DNA of 64,000 nucleotides from Corbicula japonica (GCA_038501625.1 JAZAYU010000359.1:124001-188000); one strand, 5' to 3'. Shown: positions 1 to 12,410, counted from the first letter of the stretch. Notes: generated by a model not told the origin, from the sequence alone. Program-made: numbers and translations.

Positions 1-2070
1 TTGATAATACACCAAAATCTTGAGAGTGTGTAACTTCTAAATATTGCTATAAGCCTGTCGGTCATATTCTTACCGGTGATTTTAATGTAATCAAATACTG
101 TAGAATTCGTAATTTAATTTCTAAAGGCCCTTAATATAGAATTCCATCCAAAATTGATTTTGATGCATGCCGTGCAGAAATTGCTGAGTCTTTAAACCTA
201 TTTTGCAATAAATGGTACAAAAGAGAACATGCCGAGCCTAATGCACTTTCTAACTGAAAAAAACACATATTTAAAATAATAGACACTCGTATATCATTTT
301 ATGAAAGAAACATTGCTTTATTACCACATCGACCTCGTTTTAACTTTCGTCATTTGAAAAAAGGAATTCAAGACTTTCATAACAAATTTGTTTTAACACC
401 TGCTGATAAGGCTTCTAATAATGTAATAATTGTGTGACGGGTACACTATATTAATATCCAAACTGAAGAACTGAACAGCACTAATGATTATGTACTAACT
501 TCTTCATCTGAGAGTGATATTGTTACTGCAAGCACTCTACAAATCACAAAATTCAGAATCGGTATTGAGCCGAAACAAGACAAAGTACCTACTATGTATT
601 GGTTGCCTAAAATGCATAAAACACCGTACAAAGCAAGATTTATTGCTAACTCTAGTTCTTGCACTACTTCTAAATTATCCGTGCTCTTAACTTCTTGTCT
701 TACAGCTATTAAAGAACATGTTATTAGGTATTGCGAAAAGGTTTTTGAAACTTCTGGCGAAAATTTATTTTGGTCGATTAAAAATTTAAATGACGTTTTG
801 AAAAAGCTTAAATCAAATAATTTTCAGGCGTTCTGTTTGTCTACCTATGATTTCTCAACTTTATATACCTAGCTCCCTCATAATTTAATAAGAGACAAAC
901 TAACCAGTCTCATTGAAAAAACGTTTGCTAGAGAAAATAAAACTTTCATCGCTTGTAATGAACATAGGGCATTTTTTACAGATGGTTCTTATGATAATTT
1001 TACTTTATGGACTTGTCAACACCTAATAGAGTCGCTAACTTTCTTACTGGATAATATTTATGTTAGATTTGGTACTTATATTTATAAACAAGTAATAGGC
1101 ATCCCAATGGGTACTAATTGTTGCTGATCTGTTTTTATACTGTTATGAAAGAGACTGTATGTTATCTCTTTCTACTGAACATCAAGATGATATTATTACA
1201 GCTTTTAACAACACCTCGAGGTATCTTGATGATTTATTAAATATAGATAATAACCATTTTCTATTACTTGTTAAGAAGATCTACCCTAAAGAACTACAAC
1301 TTAATAAAGCGAACACTTCAGAAAAGCAAGCAAACTTTCTCGATCTAAATCTGTCAATTGAAAATGGTTATGTCACTACTAAAATATATGATAAAAGAGA
1401 TGATTTTAATTTTAATATAGTAAATTTCCGTTTTTAGATGGCGATGTTCCCCGTGCAACATCTTACGGGGTATATATTTTACAGCTTGTTCACTTTTCAA
1501 GAGATTGCAACGATATTGATGATTTCAATGAATGTAATCTTTGCATTACAGAAAAACTTTTAAAACAAGGTTATCGGTATCACAAATTAAGGAAAACGTT
1601 TTTTCAAGTTTTATCGTCGATACCCAGATTTAATTCATAAATACAGGTGCAGTTTAAAATCACTATTGCAACAAGGTATTTCACAGCCAGGTTTTTATGG
1701 GGATTTAATTTATAAATTTAAGAAGATAAAGGGCAATATTAACTTCTCCCGGTTATTCGTAAAAACCATCTGTAAATTAAGAAAAAGGTTACCAACATGA
1801 TATTTTACAGCGCTCTGCATGCCTGGTGATTAACCCTTCTACAGTTGATCATTATGCTTACCTCTTTGGTTGCACGACGGTGGCAGGGGTTTGAGAGTTT
1901 ATGAAGGTTTATGGGGAAATCTTTTCTTAAAAGAACCTAGAAGCTCGATTTGTTTCTTTTATCCCTGTCATCGTGTTCTTGCTGATTTTACTCCAGGAGC
2001 TCTGGTCTCTGTAAGATCATTGAGTACCCGCTCTTTGACTTTGCAATGCTATTAGACTCCTTTGTTTTAT
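1..2070 (+). pseudogene. Decayed reverse transcriptase of a Penelope-like/RT_like retroelement (family A, longest copy)
   Basis: Reverse transcriptase that would copy the element's RNA into DNA. The 5' end lies outside the window. The frame can be followed through stops and frameshifts. Near 394-437 there is a FVLTPADKASNNVI-like N-terminal motif. At 594-640 WLPKMHKTPYKARFI (fingers) follows. At 1097-1120 comes IGIPMGTNC (motif B region) and at 1219-1240 the catalytic YLDD box (motif C). Then come FLDLNL and YDKRDDFNFNIVNF (1351-1430) and the C-terminal LLKQGYRYHKLR block (about 1556-1590). In-frame stops occur near 256, 435 and 871, and frame breaks near 1124 and 1436, so it is dead. No GIY-YIG endonuclease is recognisable after the RT. 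The C terminus (about 1800-2055) reads through INPSTVDHYAYLFGCTTV. RT identity is firm. The Penelope-like assignment is from remembered family motifs and is less certain. Confidence 0.8.
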
Positions 2071-2410
2071 ATGTTTGTGTGCTTTTGCATGCAACATTGT
2101 TGAGCCAATTAGTGGGTTGGAGTTGTTTCACCAAGACAACTTGTATTTGTTTTGTAATATGAGAACCTGTTTGGGCAAGTGTGAGGTTGGTGCACCCTAG
2201 AACCTGGTTCAAACCCCCTGTGGCAATTTGATTTGCCACTGACCGTTCCAAGGCGGTAACCCCTCGGGTTCTCATTTTTGTTAATTGTTAGTGGTGTCTC
2301 TTTTGAAACTGATCATTTTATTAACCATGCTCTCTCTTCTTCTTGACTGTGTAGACAGGCTGTTTTTTCTGAATGTGGCGATTCCTGATATGCATATTTC
2401 ACCTTTTTTA
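1800..2410 (+). mobile_element. Family A retroelement: 3' end of the coding region plus 3' UTR (reference copy)
   Basis: This segment follows the reverse transcriptase directly and is the part repeated elsewhere in the window. It has landmarks in a fixed order: CTCTTTGGTTGCACGACGG (1861), GCACCCTAGAACCTGG (2192), a perfect RNA polymerase III B-box-like GGTTCAAACCC (2206-2216), GGTAACCCCTCGGGTTCTC (2254-2272), a short CTCTCTTCTTCTTGACTG run (about 2331-2350), and the shared terminus ending GATATGCATATTTCACC (2387-2403). Because other copies start at different points but end together, I read this as a target-primed retroelement tail. The B-box match has no convincing A box at tRNA spacing, so a SINE is not claimed. 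Confidence 0.7.
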
Positions 2411-3888
2411 TCTTCATCAGTGTTTCTTTTTCTCGGCATTGGTGGTCCTTTCTTAATTGCGCTGTTTTTTTTTTGCAAGGCTAGAAATGCAATTTTATTA
2501 ATTTTATTTAAGCAAACATGAATGAGCTAAAGTAGTAAAAATGCGAGAAACTGACTGCAATTCACGTTCAAAAGTTATAGAACTTAGTCCTGGTATTTTT
2601 TTAGTGAATACACATTGTAAAATAAGTTACTTTACTTGCCTTAGACGTATGTTATTAACTTAGTGATAAAAACGATCTATTACAATTGTTATAAAGTTTA
2701 TACATGTGGCAATTTATCTATAAAAACATGTCAGGTACCATGCTTTCTTCAAATCGATCAGTTAAATATTTTATATTATAATTATTTAACGATAACACTA
2801 CTTGAAAAATTCTTTCACATTCTGCACTATTCAAGCAAATTCATATCTACAATAGGCCAGTAAGCGTAGCATATCACCTTGAACTAATTGCAAAAGTTTC
2901 ACTGTGAAACATCAGAGTGAGACGTCAAAAAGTTGCACTCTGGTGGGTTATGGGAAATTGTTTTAATTGACCATTTAAATTTCGGCTTTAATGATTCAAC
3001 AATTATGGCTGAGATAGTACGCCATACTCAAACACATAAAGTTTGCACGCGCTATTTTTAAACTTCAGGAAGCATGTAGACAAACAAGGTCGATTGTTTT
3101 TTGCAATAATTGTTATCTCGAATGACGACTTTTGTCATGTAAGTTGATTATTTATTTCATATTTTATATATTTTATATATTAATTCATTAATTTGAATTC
3201 TTGAATGAAAAATGCCTGTAATGATCGATTTCTTCGTATAACGGAAACCAGTCAATTTTCATTTATTTTGTTATCTGTATATTTCATTTTTATTAAACTC
3301 AAAAGTAAACAAAGAGAAGCTACATGTAAATATTGTAAAATATTGAAATAAATCCCCAATAAGGCCATTTTCCGTTGATTTGGTATGGACCTTCACAGAT
3401 TTTTTTAAACTACGGAAGCCGATACGCTGCAAAACTACAACTATAATTCTTTTGGGTGTAATTGTAGTATTCGTGTTTTACATTCAATATCGGCAAATAT
3501 GGAGAAACTAAATTTATTTAAATGAAAGTCTAGTGTATAAACAATTGTAACATTATTCTTTAAACAAGGAACGGGAAAAAACGGTAAAAAATAAGAAGGA
3601 ACTAAAGTTTATTTAAAAAAATATTTAAATAAACAACAGAATTTTCATACTGTAAACATATTTTACGTTATGTTTATTTAATGGACTACATATTTATTAT
3701 TTAATTCATCATTTTTCGACTATGAATGCCAGTTGTGTGTGGTATTCAACAACAGCACTGGCCAACCCAAGGTAATAGGTGTAGCTGTATCTTTACGACT
3801 AAATAATATCTTTTGAAAAACAAATATTCATAACAACATAAAAATGTCGTTTAATAAGGTGGAAAAAAACATTGAGGTTGTTTCATTA
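2411..3888. other. AT-rich stretch with no recognisable gene
   Basis: Only short open frames with no conserved motif. Poly-T and TATATTTTATATATT tracts are present, but no terminal inverted repeat or tandem array was seen by eye. Confidence 0.5.
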
Positions 3889-4035
3889 TGTACAGGTTCG
3901 GTTTATAATCACTATTGCATCCAGGTTTTTTCACAGTCATTTTTTATCGAGATTTTATTTATAAACTAAAAAATAACAATGAACCTCTTTGGTTGCATGA
4001 CGGTGGCAGGGGTTTAACAGTTTATGAAGGTTGAT
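3889..4035 (+). mobile_element. Family A fragment (RT C-terminal coding remnant)
   Basis: Reads like a diverged, deleted copy of 1642-1910. It shares TTTATAATCACTATTGCA, TTTCACAGTCA...TTTTTATCGAGATTT and the block CCTCTTTGGTTGCATGACGG followed by TGGCAGGGGTTTAACAGTTT. The segment between these blocks is shortened relative to the reference copy. No coding capacity remains. Confidence 0.7.
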
Positions 4036-4057
4036 GAAATCTTTAAATAAATGAAAA

Positions 4058-4700
4058 TGGAACTTTGAAAGCCACCGAACACGACAAATATGAAAGTACT
4101 GCAGGCTCGGTTTGATTGAGCCTGTTCATGGGCAGTAATGGAAATGCTTATTACTACCCACGCCGCCTAGCCCCGGGTTGAGCGCAACTCAGTAATTACA
4201 CCATTAAATAGTACAATTTTGATCCATCCCAAACGATGGTATGCATATGGCGGTGAACATGGAACCTTCAATGAGAGGTATTTTCATATTAATACCATTC
4301 CATGTTCAGCGGCGTATGGTCCCCAGATAAAATAACGGGTTTGCCCTAAACGAGAAAACAATGGGCGGAACTAAACAGAATAGAATTTTGACAGGGGATC
4401 TTAGAATACAAATCCTGCATATCACAGACTACGCCAAAGGCAAAATTGAAAAAGCAGGAAGTATACCCTTGGGGGTGATTGGACAATATGCAAATCTATA
4501 TTGGCTGGGATATTGAAACCACCTATCTATAAACTGGCCGAAATATTAAAACAAAGGAATGATAATCATGATGTTGACGTTAGAGCGAAAACCATGATAT
4601 TTGTGCGTTTACGGTCGATTTTCCTTGATGGGCGGAATGATTGTGCATAATTATTACCGTAACGGTACAAAAAACTCGGCTCGTTTAGCTCAAATTTTTT
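4058..4700 (+). repeat. Family B dispersed repeat, copy 1
   Basis: Shares long diverged blocks with 32748-33330: TTGATCCATCCCAAACGATGG, GCGGCGTATGGTCC, GGTTTGCCCTAAACGAGAAA, AACAATGGGCGGAACT and AGGAAGTATA. A separate block, AAAGCCACCGA...GGCTCGGTTTGATTGAGCC, lies before the main body here (4058-4130) but after it in copy 2. A similar CTCGGCTCGTTTAGCTC string is found near 4675-4695, so the element may be bounded by this short repeat. No coding region was recognised and the type of element is unknown. Confidence 0.6.
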
Positions 4701-4794
4701 TATGAGAGACAAATAGATATCTTTTTAGTCCCACATAATAACAGTTGCATATATACATGTACATGTAAATACAACAAGAAAATACAGTTACAAA

Positions 4795-5105
4795 AAAGTA
4801 ATATATGCATATCAGGAATCGCCACACTCAAAGTACACAGCCTCCCCACGCAGCGAAAAAGAAGAGAGGAAGAGAGAGAGCGCATGTTTTGTATACGTAT
4901 GTCAATTAAAATAGGACGCCACAAACAATTAACGAAGAAGAGAACCTTTGGGGATACCGCCTTGGAACGGTCAGTGGCAAAACAAATTGCCACTGGGGGT
5001 TTAAACCAGGTTCTAGGGTGCACCAACCTCACACTTGCCCCAACAGGTTCTCGTATCACAAAACAAGTACAAATTGTCTTGGTGAAATAACTCCAACCCA
5101 CCAAG
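4795..5105 (-). mobile_element. Family A 3' tail, truncated copy (minus)
   Basis: Reverse-complement copy of the reference tail. It begins on the + strand with ATATGCATATCAGGAATCGC, then GAAGAGAGAGAGCGC and GATACCGCCTTGGAACGGTC. It continues with the B-box-like GGGTTTAAACCAGGTTCTAG and ends around CCAACCCACCAAGAGACC. The ORFs crossing it are shadows of the repeat. Confidence 0.8.
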
Positions 5106-6098
5106 AGACCGAACGTTAATATGCATTACAAAATGCACAATAGACGCACTACTTACACAATATAACGATCGAGACACACATAAAAATTTAGTTAACAAAA
5201 ACAAAATACACGCACACACACGCACACATATCGGTACAGGTGCGACTGGATGCATGGAAACAAATACCTTAGTCATTGTTAGAGGCAAAAAATGACAAGT
5301 TGTTAAAAACACACCCTAATTATTGTTGCTGGGCACCAGAGTAGAACCAACAACCATAGACAATGTTTCAGGTAAGACCTGAATCCCACTGCGCAGACAG
5401 TGTTGTAGCGAGGAAACTTTCAAGTTGGTAAAACCACATATCTTTTAACCTTCTTACAGATTACGACAGCTTCGTAGGCACCAAGGTAAAAGCATCCACC
5501 TTCAAGACAAATTAACGGCATGTTACTCTCGCCTCGTCCGGTTTGGAGAATGTCAGAATACAGTCCTTTTGTGGTGTTTTTACTAGAAAAATATTACTTT
5601 TTTTAAGGGAACACAGACGATAATTTCCTACCTAGTCAGGCAGAACTTGTAGACTTTGAGATGAGTGTCTCAAAGTACAAACACAAGTTGTCTCCCCTTA
5701 TGTCTGATTTCCAGAAATAAAATAATTATAATATGCTGGCATCAAAGTACTTTCTAAACACAAATGTTGCGTGTGTAGATGCACACTTTTATAGGCGGCA
5801 GTACTTTAAAATATACAGAGAATGCTCCTTACTACGAAAGGGCCTTAGGATTTCTCTGCACTTATACAGTCGATTCCTTTTTTAATCAACAGCTCATAAG
5901 AGGATGTCATACAATAGGCTAATTTTAATTTGTTTAATTGATCCGCTGCCAAAATTACCAAATGTCAACACCAGTCCTTATCTAGGCTAGCAAAAATTCT
6001 GTATCTTTCTACTTTGTTATCAGTTAATTCGTCCGTTACCGATGTTATGCAGTGATGATTACGTTTATTAGGGATATCCGATCAACCTATGTCTGGTT

Positions 6099-6196
6099 CC
6101 AAGGTTATAAATCTGAGATTGGAAACCAGTCTCAAATCTCAAGCATCTGATTGGCTGAAATGGCGACTGGTTTCCATGCTCAGTTTTATAACCTTG
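6099..6196. mobile_element. Short foldback repeat (family C), copy 1
   Basis: Left arm CCAAGGTTATAAATCTGAG...GGAAACCAGTC pairs with right arm GACTGGTTTCC...CAGTTTTATAACCTTGG, an inverted repeat with only a few mismatches. The interior GATTGGAAACCAGTCTC...TCTGATTGGCTG resembles 47155-47200, so this is a dispersed family, most likely a MITE. Confidence 0.6.
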
Positions 6197-7174
6197 GGCA
6201 CTGGAATATGTTTGGAATTGTCCAGGCTAGCCTAGTCTGTAGCGTTGTCGGAATAGCATGCAATGTATAAATCACAGTTCACCGTCCGAGACATGACCTG
6301 TGTACTTTGGAGCTAAGAACTCTGGGATAGGAACTTTTTCTTATTGCGGAGTTTCGACCCTGATGGACTGCATTTAAGAATCGGCTTTGCACATACAAAT
6401 GGTTATGTCATCAGCACACGCTCTATGACAAAATAACATGGAAAATGTGTGAAGTATGGCCTAAGAACACAGTTATTTTCCCTATATGTTTCATATAAGC
6501 ATTTGTGAACCGAACAATTTTATAAACGTTCCGAATAGAAAAATCTCACCTGAACTTTGTAATACTATCCAATGCGACATATTCTAGCCGCAAGAAATGG
6601 TACCTTGACCGGCTTCCTTGCGCAATAATTTCAAAAGTGTGTCAGCATGTTTGACAGGTAAACATTCTCGGCAGTAAACAGGCAAAACTCATCCTGGTTC
6701 AAAGGCTGATTTGCAATAATCAGTAAAATTCACTCAAAATTCACATTTACTTACTGCTTCACACCTCCTCTTTACAAAAATGCCATTTAATCAGTCTTCT
6801 TCATTCAATCAGTATTTATCCCCAAAAGGAGGAACTCTTTTACTGTGTAAGTACTTCATTATTGTGGGTAACCAAAGGATAAATTAAAACTGTGTTCTCG
6901 TTCCAGTATTATTTATTTTTTAGAATTAAAATTATATATTAGGAAAAAAGTTCAAAACATCAAACTTGTTTCGTTTTTAATCTATATTTACAACTAGCCT
7001 CCCGTAGTAAATCAATATCGCCGATAAAGCGACCTTCACGTGGATCGCCTAAAACGGTAGTTATTCGATATACCATACAGAACATTCCTGATCTGGGTTT
7101 CCAATGTATAAACACTTTTAATACGTTTTTATGCATGGCTAGGCGCTGTCGCAGGATGGCTCCCCAGGAGAGTG

Positions 7175-7434
7175 CTATATATTGTCATGTACTTTGCGTT
7201 ACTGTGATACACTTTCAGTATTTGTGTTATACCTTTTCAGAATAAAGGGACTTCCGGTAGACCGCCATACGCCATAGTTATATATTTATTACATGATCCC
7301 ACTTCTGACACCATGTAATAAATATAGAACTAGAACGCCATGACGGTTTACCGGAAGTCCCTTTATTCTAAAAAGGTACTACTAAAATACTAAAAGTGTA
7401 TCAAAGTAACGCAACGTACATGACAATATATTAC
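7175..7434. mobile_element. Foldback MITE with arms of about 105 bp
   Basis: Left arm (about 7175-7280) contains TATATTGTCATGTACTTTGC, GTTACTGTGATACACTTTCA and AATAAAGGGACTTCCGGTAG. The right arm (about 7330-7434) is its reverse complement with scattered mismatches (CCGGAAGTCCCTTTATTCT, GTATCAAAGTAACGCAACG, TACATGACAATATATTA). The central spacer is about 50 bp. It has no coding capacity. The target-site duplication could not be fixed. Confidence 0.75.
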
Positions 7435-8219
7435 AGAGAGGTATTATATCCAGTCTTCCATAATCACTGTCTTATGCACACAATTGCTTGGAAATAAATC
7501 ATGAAAATAAATCCAAGTTCCCTCTCCAAATTATATATTTAGTTATACGTAAAATAAATTTTATTATTTATATTGTTCACTTACCCACCCATTACATATA
7601 AGTATTCTCATTTTTGCCTTCAGATGATTTGATGTGATACACAGGTTGTTTTTATGTCGCAGGCTAGCTACGCTCTTTCTTTTTGTGACCAAACAACAAC
7701 TACAACTTCTTTCAGTAACGTGTATTTACGTAAATCGACACAAATCCTGTAATATGTACATAAAAATTAGATAGATTAATAAGCATGACTTAATAACATC
7801 GTGTACCAAAGGATGAACTGATTACTAATACAACAATAATAACAGTTGTGTATCAACATGTAGATCACTAAATCTATGAATAAAGGAAGTAATAAATACA
7901 ACATGGAATGTAAAGAATAGTTACCTGCAGGTATATTTAAATATTTAATATAATATGTTTAAATTATTTTATTTAGTTCTAAAAATACTGTTTACACTTT
8001 TAAAATTTTGTCGAGGATAGCGTGTAAAAGATTATTATTGGTTAAAATTAATCGCATGCATGTTAACTCAACAGTGATAATATGGGTAAATAGTCAAAGG
8101 GAAACAAACGCTACAACTACCTAAACTATTAAGAATATTCAGCACATTTGACTCGTATATTTATTATACTAATACGTTACATGTACACTACGACACTTAG
8201 CCCAGATATTCTGTCAACG

Positions 8220-8665
8220 ACGGCTGGGGTTTAATAGTTTATGACTGTTTATGGGGAAATCTAGTATAAGAACCAAAAAGCTCGATTTGTTTCCTTTATA
8301 CCTTGTCATCGTGTTCTTGCTGATTTAGATCCAGGTGATCTTGTCTCGGTAGGATCATTGAGTACCTGCAATTTTGCTTTGCAATGCTGTTGTTGAGCTG
8401 ATATTTCACCAAGACCACTTGTTCTTGATTCTTCACATCAGAACCAGTTGGGGCAAGTTTGACGTTGGTACACCCTAGAACCTGGTCTAAACCCGTATTT
8501 TGCAAATGACCGTTCCAAATCGGTAATCTCTTGGGTTCTCACTTTTGTTTATTGTTTGTGGCGTCTTTTTTGAAACTGTCTATTATTTAACTATGCTCCC
8601 CTCGCCTCTCTACTCTTTTAGCGTGGGGTGGGCTTTGTCTCCTGAGAGTGGTCATTCCTAATTTG
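8220..8665 (+). mobile_element. Family A 3' end, 5'-truncated copy
   Basis: Follows the reference order from GGCTGGGGTTTAATAGTTTA through AAAAAGCTCGATTTGTTTCC, CACCCTAGAACCTGGTCTAA and TAATCTCTTGGGTTCTCAC. It ends near GTGGTCATTCCTAATTTG. It carries internal deletions, including the region around the B-box-like site. Confidence 0.8.
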
Positions 8666-10240
8666 TTTTTTTTTACTTTGAATAAAAAAATACTTGTTTA
8701 TTTTACGTCTCTTACAATTACAACTTTCGGTAGAGTTTTCATTTTAATTCTTAACTGACTAACTGACATGTGATAGTAAGTTCTGATTTGAAAGATTTGT
8801 ATTATTTCATGCAAACTACAAACTTATACCAACTGTTACCAAATGATAAACATTCTTTATCTATTTGAGTTGTCTCCCTTCCATTGCATTCTTACTGACA
8901 TGTTCTACATTTTAAATAACTTACTCGACTATTGTCCTAGGTAAAATAATTGTCAGTGTCTGGCAGAAGTACGAATTGAATGAAACCATCTAATTTTATT
9001 ATTCTAACAAAATATACCCAGCAAAAATAAAACGCATCCACTTTTTTGTGTAAAATTTTGTTAAATTAGAAAACGGAAAATAAAAATTATTTCTTTGAAA
9101 AAGTTTTCATGTCTATATTCATTGCAAAGAAATCAAGTGTTCTTGAAAATCTGCAGTCACAACTTATTTATCTTTCCTTTTGCTATAAAAGGGGTGTCAG
9201 TAAGGAGTCAGTGATTCTAAAACAAAATGACATTTATGAGAATAAAATCATTTCTTTCTAGTTCTTGTGCTCCATTAAATCACAAAACACTCATAATGAA
9301 AACAACTAGTCCTCGGTAAACAACGCTAGAAATTCCAACCATTCGCAATTACCTCCCTTTTAATTAAAACTTTAGCTTTTTTAACTCCTCTATCTATTTT
9401 TAGTCAATAAGATGATGCTCGGGTCTTCTCGGGTCTTCTTGTTGAATATTGTGTTTATGAGCAATTTAACTTAAAAACAACTGAGGCTTAATAATAAAAT
9501 ACCATTCAAACCGTACCTGATTAAATGAAAATATCTTAACGAGAATATAAGCATTAAATTTAAAGTGGATACTTTTTTTTGTTCAGTACATTTGGTGTAC
9601 TTCCATTTAACAAGAGCCTAATATCAGAGTCATTTACATCTTAATTAAAATGGCTTTATGTAAGCTTCTGCATAATGTCATCGCTAGCGTTTATCTTTCT
9701 GATTTTGGCAAGTGATCTGTATCTTACAAGTTCTAACAGTTTCTTTTCTTTTTAAGGGCACTGCAATAACGACAATACCCAGCAATCAAGCTTAAGTTGT
9801 CATGTAATTTGGTCTAAGGTACATCATCGACTGTAAGAACGTTAGCCGGGCACATCTGGTGGGTTTTCTTGTTGAAGTTATAATGCAGCTCATATTTACT
9901 GTCAAAGGATAGTTATCTTGTTCTGGTCTGAGTTTTGTTATCTGTTATAGGAACTTGAGACAACATGCTAAGGAGCAAAATCGAACTAAACGCTAAACGT
10001 ACTTAGGTAATATGACTAATACTTAGCCAAGATTGTCTGTCATCTTCCACTTTGTTATGTTAACTTTTTTTAAAGCCGTGTTAGCCAAGTCCGTGGATTA
10101 ATGGTAGGTGAGATTGGTGAAAACTTGTGAAACTAAACAAAAATAGTTTGTTGACTTTGTTCATGGGCAATGTTTCAAAAGCAAAGTTAGACCAATGCTG
10201 CTTTAACTTCATTGAGCCCAACTCGATATTTATACAAAAA
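8666..10240. other. AT-rich stretch, no gene recognised
   Basis: A short direct duplication CGGGTCTTCT lies near 9420-9440. No other structure was seen. Confidence 0.45.
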
Positions 10241-10620
10241 CAGTTAAAAATATACGGTTTGATCCACACCAAATCCTATGGTGCATATTTGCATTCAGGA
10301 AATCTTCACTGCAATATTTACATATTATTTACATTATTTGATAATATAATGGATTTACCCTCTACAGAAGTAAAGGTTGCATATCAGGAATTGTCACATC
10401 CAGAAGACACAGTCTCCACTCACAGCCAGACATGAAAAGAGAGCATGGTTTATAAAATGACTAATTTCAAAAAAAGGTTACATACAATTAACAAAAATGA
10501 GAATCCGAGGGGTTACGGCCTTGAAACGGTACTTAACAATTGATGGAACTGAAACTGAACAGAAATATAACAGGAGAGCTAAGCGTATAAATCAGGTGTA
10601 GCACAGCAAAGCATCTAAAT
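10241..10620. repeat. Degenerate family B remnant interrupted by a family A tail (minus)
   Basis: GGTTTGATCCACACCAAATC and TATGGTGCATATTTGC (about 10256-10295) resemble the family B body. From about 10378 to 10530 the + strand reads as a reverse family A tail: GCATATCAGGAATTGTCACA, CCAGAAGACACAGTC, ACAATTAACAAAAATGAGAA, CCGAGGGGTTACGGCC. Family B-like GGAACTGAAACTGAACAG resumes after it. Family A may have inserted into family B, but divergence makes the boundaries soft. Confidence 0.5.
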
Positions 10621-11395
10621 GTAAAATTTTCGCAAAGCAGTCCGTGGGAGTGAGTTTATAATACCATTAACAAGATCTTGTAACTTTAATAATTGATAAT
10701 TTATTGTTTTAAACATTTCTTTTTGAAAGGCATATAGAGTTGTTATCATGGAATTTCAAAATGGGTTGAAGCGATACATAAAGCTGATGTTCTGTTGCAA
10801 CAGAATATAAAGAGACATGTGAGAATGGATATGTTAGCAAGATTGCGATGTAGATCAATGTAAATGATTTGATGGTGTATGTCCGTCTTTCAATAAAAAA
10901 CCTTACTCGGTTACAGTTTTTTTGGTTATTTTTGTACTATATTTTAACATACTTCCACTGTTAATAATTGGTCAAACAATCGTTTACTTATATTGTGTAC
11001 TCAATAAAATTAACACATGCCCTTACATCTTCATTTAGTATTTTTTACAATTATTTTGGCGCATCATAATTTCACTTCGCTGCAACGATTTGTTCATATT
11101 TGCTCGCAATATCATATCCCGTCATTTTATTCAGGATCCTAAAATTTGACCTTAAGCTTTATTTAATAACTACGTTTTAATTAAGCTAAGCACACTTCTA
11201 CAAAAAAATATAGGGTAACCTGATGTATCTCCTCATAACTTACATACTAAAGTTTAAAAGCTTTGTACTTTTGATAACAATCACATTCCGGATTGATTTA
11301 TCTAGACCCATAAATTTATTTTGCATTCTGATCTAATGTTTTAAAGATGTTAAAGTCCGCATACGAATGCCTGGGTATTGTAGGCTCGAACCGCA
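10621..11395. other. AT-rich stretch, no gene recognised
   Basis: No conserved frame, tandem repeat or inverted repeat was noticed. Confidence 0.4.
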
Positions 11396-11790
11396 AATAT
11401 GAATTGTCACATCCAGATGTCCTCATTTCATGAAGGTAAAATTGCAAGTGTTTGTCATGATTTCAGGTCATGAATCATTATTGTTCTGTTTTTCTGTGTA
11501 AGCTTGAACTGCAAGTTTCAGCGGTGGTCTCAGGGCATAAAGGCTTGAACTGCAAGTCATTTTTAGGTTCAAACAGGTTAAACTGGAGTCGTGTTCTTAT
11601 GACATGCAGGCTTGGGGCAAGTCACTCGTGTTCTCTGGTTTTGAATGCTTGTGCTGCAAGTTTCTCTTGTGTTTTTCATTTCGTGCAGGCTTGTGCTACA
11701 CGTGTCAGTTCTGTTCATAGTTCGTGTAATCTTTAAAAAAAATGCTACTGGTATTCTCTGGTCATGTAGGATTGAACTGCAAGGTTAGCA
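11396..11790. repeat. Degenerate minisatellite 1 (about 50-bp unit)
   Basis: Repeated phrases GGCTTGAACTGCAAGT, GGCTTGTGCT, GTGTTCTCTGGTCATG and TCATGCAGGCTTG recur at irregular intervals of about 40-60 bp. The short + strand ORF (11470-11736) is rich in Cys and Ser because of this and is not considered a gene. Confidence 0.6.
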
Positions 11791-12410
11791 ATTATGACTA
11801 CTTCGCGGATTTCGCATCATTGATCTACACTTATATCTAACGCGTGACATGTGGGTAGTGTTCATGCAGAAACATTACTGCATGAACACTACCCACATGT
11901 CACGCGTTAGATTTACGTTTTTATGTTTCTGTAGAAATTATTTTATAACCTGTATCACACATATCACATGGATGATCAGCACCTATATTTCTTTTCTTCC
12001 AGAGCATTCGTCTACCTGAATCACGCGTGTCAAATGATTGATCTACACGTATAAGTTTCAGTAGAAAACATTCTACTTCTTGGGTTTCACTTGTCACATA
12101 AATGATCAACACTAACATGTTTCAGAACATTTTATTTCCTGGATCTCACGTGTCACCTGATTTGTCTACACATACATGTTTAAGTAGAAAATATTTTACT
12201 CCACGATCCTCACGTTTCACATAATTGATCTACATCTACACTTAATTATACGTTTCAGTACTTCATGGATCTCAGGTGTCACATGAATAACTTTTTTGTT
12301 TCATTAGAGAACATTATACTACCATATCTCACTAGTAAAATGAATGATTTACACTTATATTATTCAGGAGGGAACATTCTTTTACCTGGATCTTTTATGA
12401 CAGGGCCAAC
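11790..12410. repeat. Degenerate minisatellite 2 (about 80-bp unit)
   Basis: The recurrent order is CAGTAGAAAACATT, then CTGGATCTCACGTGTCACAT, then GATCTACACTTATA. About seven diverged copies are visible. The perfect hairpin at 11835-11912 sits at its 5' edge and uses the same ACATGTCACGCG motif. Confidence 0.65.
11835..11912. repeat. Perfect 35-bp inverted repeat with 8-nt loop
   Basis: Arms 11835-11869 and 11878-11912 are exact reverse complements, each starting or ending with ATCTAACGCGTGACATG. The loop is AAACATTA. I checked all 35 pairs by writing out the reverse complement. Confidence 0.95.

Larger units (their letters stand above)
5106..8219. other. Gene-poor AT-rich stretch containing two foldback elements
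   Basis: Nothing coding recognised. Short CA-rich tracts lie at about 5212-5230. Two inverted-repeat elements within it (6099-6196 and 7175-7434) are listed separately. Confidence 0.5.

Noticed and set aside
1988..2275. 95-residue minus-strand ORF with recurring relatives at 4.9 and 8.4 kb
   Set aside because: The relatives are copies of the family A tail in either orientation. The plus strand continues the reverse transcriptase, so this is an antisense shadow.
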